Of a DNA stretch of 14,352 bases, positions 13,854 to 14,352 are shown one piece after another (the first letter of the stretch is position 1; each line of letters opens with the position of its first letter). The stretch covers positions 1 through 14,352 of the forward strand of contig CANDEE010000045.1 of NCBI GenBank assembly GCA_947383685.1, read 5' to 3'. Position numbers and translations under genes: made by a program. Source of the DNA: an uncultured Pseudoflavonifractor sp. (GTDB taxonomy: Bacteria > Bacillota > Clostridia > Oscillospirales > Oscillospiraceae). The notes beneath the pieces were generated by a model that saw nothing but the letters and a program-made list of their open reading frames with translations, did no database searches and was not told the DNA's origin.

Positions 13854-14308
13854 TCATGGATTCCAGTTTAGATAGGTCTGGGGAACCTGCCCGACAATAA
13901 TGGTTTCTGTTACACAGATGGGGGTAGAGACTGTAATTTCCTCAACACCGCCCGGCAGCAAAAGCTTGGTATTTAGGGTCATATCCAGTATAATTCGGTG
14001 AAGGGTTTGGTTAATGCCAGCACTGGTAAAATCGTTTCGATACTGGCCCTCCGCTGAGGTTACAGAAACCACCCGAACAGGAAGCTTGGGACCCAAGGCA
14101 GAGAGAAGGTCAATCCCAGTTAACGCTCCCAGCGGAACTCCAAGGGAGCCACTGTCAAGGTCTTCCACCTGAGTAATAATATCGTCTAAAACAGCGGTGT
14201 ACAGGCGGTTTAAGGCGGCAGTATCTGTAACTAATGCAGAAAGTCCGCCTGACGTTCGCAAATCCACCATATCACCATAGGAAAGGGCCTGGGCATCTAA
14301 AGCCTGCC
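13854..14308 (-). CDS. yunB: Sporulation protein YunB, N-terminus missing
   Basis: The C-terminal 151 codons match the YunB sporulation family. Typical motifs are SLGVPLGALTGIDLLSALGPKLPV, FTSAGINQTLHRIILDM, and the end VTETIIVGQVPQTYLN. Its biochemical role is unknown; in Bacillus it is a mother-cell sporulation gene needed for normal spores (family knowledge). The frame stays open past the ATG at 14270 (QALDAQALSYGD precedes it) to the adapter junction at 14308. The true start is therefore outside the insert, and 14270 is not a believable start. The truncation comes from library construction. The vanZ-like gene follows after 13 nt. Confidence 0.88.
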
Positions 14309-14352
14309 AGATCGGAAGAGCGTCGTGTAGGGAAAGAGTGTAGTTCAGGGTG
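14309..14352 (+). other. Illumina P5-side adapter and index (not genomic)
   Basis: Bases 14309-14341 match the reverse complement of the 33-nt TruSeq Read 1 adapter exactly, starting AGATCGGAAGAGCGTCGTGT. Bases 14342-14349 (AGTTCAGG) occupy the i5 index position. The last three bases GTG begin the P5 oligo complement. Genomic DNA ends at 14308. Confidence 0.97.

Overview
The window looks like one library molecule from an endospore-forming member of the Clostridia, probably an Oscillospiraceae-like gut bacterium. Three things point there: sporulation genes (cotJABC, cwlD, yunB), the diaminopimelate-aminotransferase route to lysine (dapL next to dapF), and a glnA paired with an ANTAR regulator. 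Strong AAGGAGG-type ribosome binding sites also fit a Gram-positive. The family-level placement is inference. Bases 1-48 and 14309-14352 are Illumina adapter and index sequence, so the biological insert is 49-14308 and both outer genes are cut by library construction.

Layout. On the plus strand, 109-4118 holds glnA, a degenerate-receiver ANTAR regulator, dapF and dapL: nitrogen assimilation followed by lysine/peptidoglycan precursor synthesis. dapF has its own promoter on top of the regulator's stop codon. A two-way terminator separates dapL from the minus-strand cotJ spore-coat operon (4242-5336), in which the usually separate cotJA and cotJB are read here as one open frame. Divergent from it on the plus strand are cwlD (spore cortex amidase), radA (recombination ATPase) and a XerC/D-type tyrosine recombinase. 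A perfect 16-bp inverted repeat lies between radA and the recombinase.

From 8790 to the end everything is on the minus strand. Read in transcription order it is yunB (5'-truncated), vanZ-like, ligA, then a promoter, rex, a secreted SLH-domain protein, a strong terminator, and a small Amidase_6 protein whose end overlaps the recombinase gene tail to tail.

Genes are tightly packed. Several junctions overlap by 4 bases or are 1-13 bases apart, and three predicted promoters overlap the stop codon of the gene upstream. I see no mobile element, CRISPR array, rRNA or tRNA. Most of the content is conserved core genome. The points most worth checking are the cotJA/cotJB fusion, the inverted repeat before the recombinase, the pseudo-receiver ANTAR protein and an unusual cysteine-rich motif in DapL.
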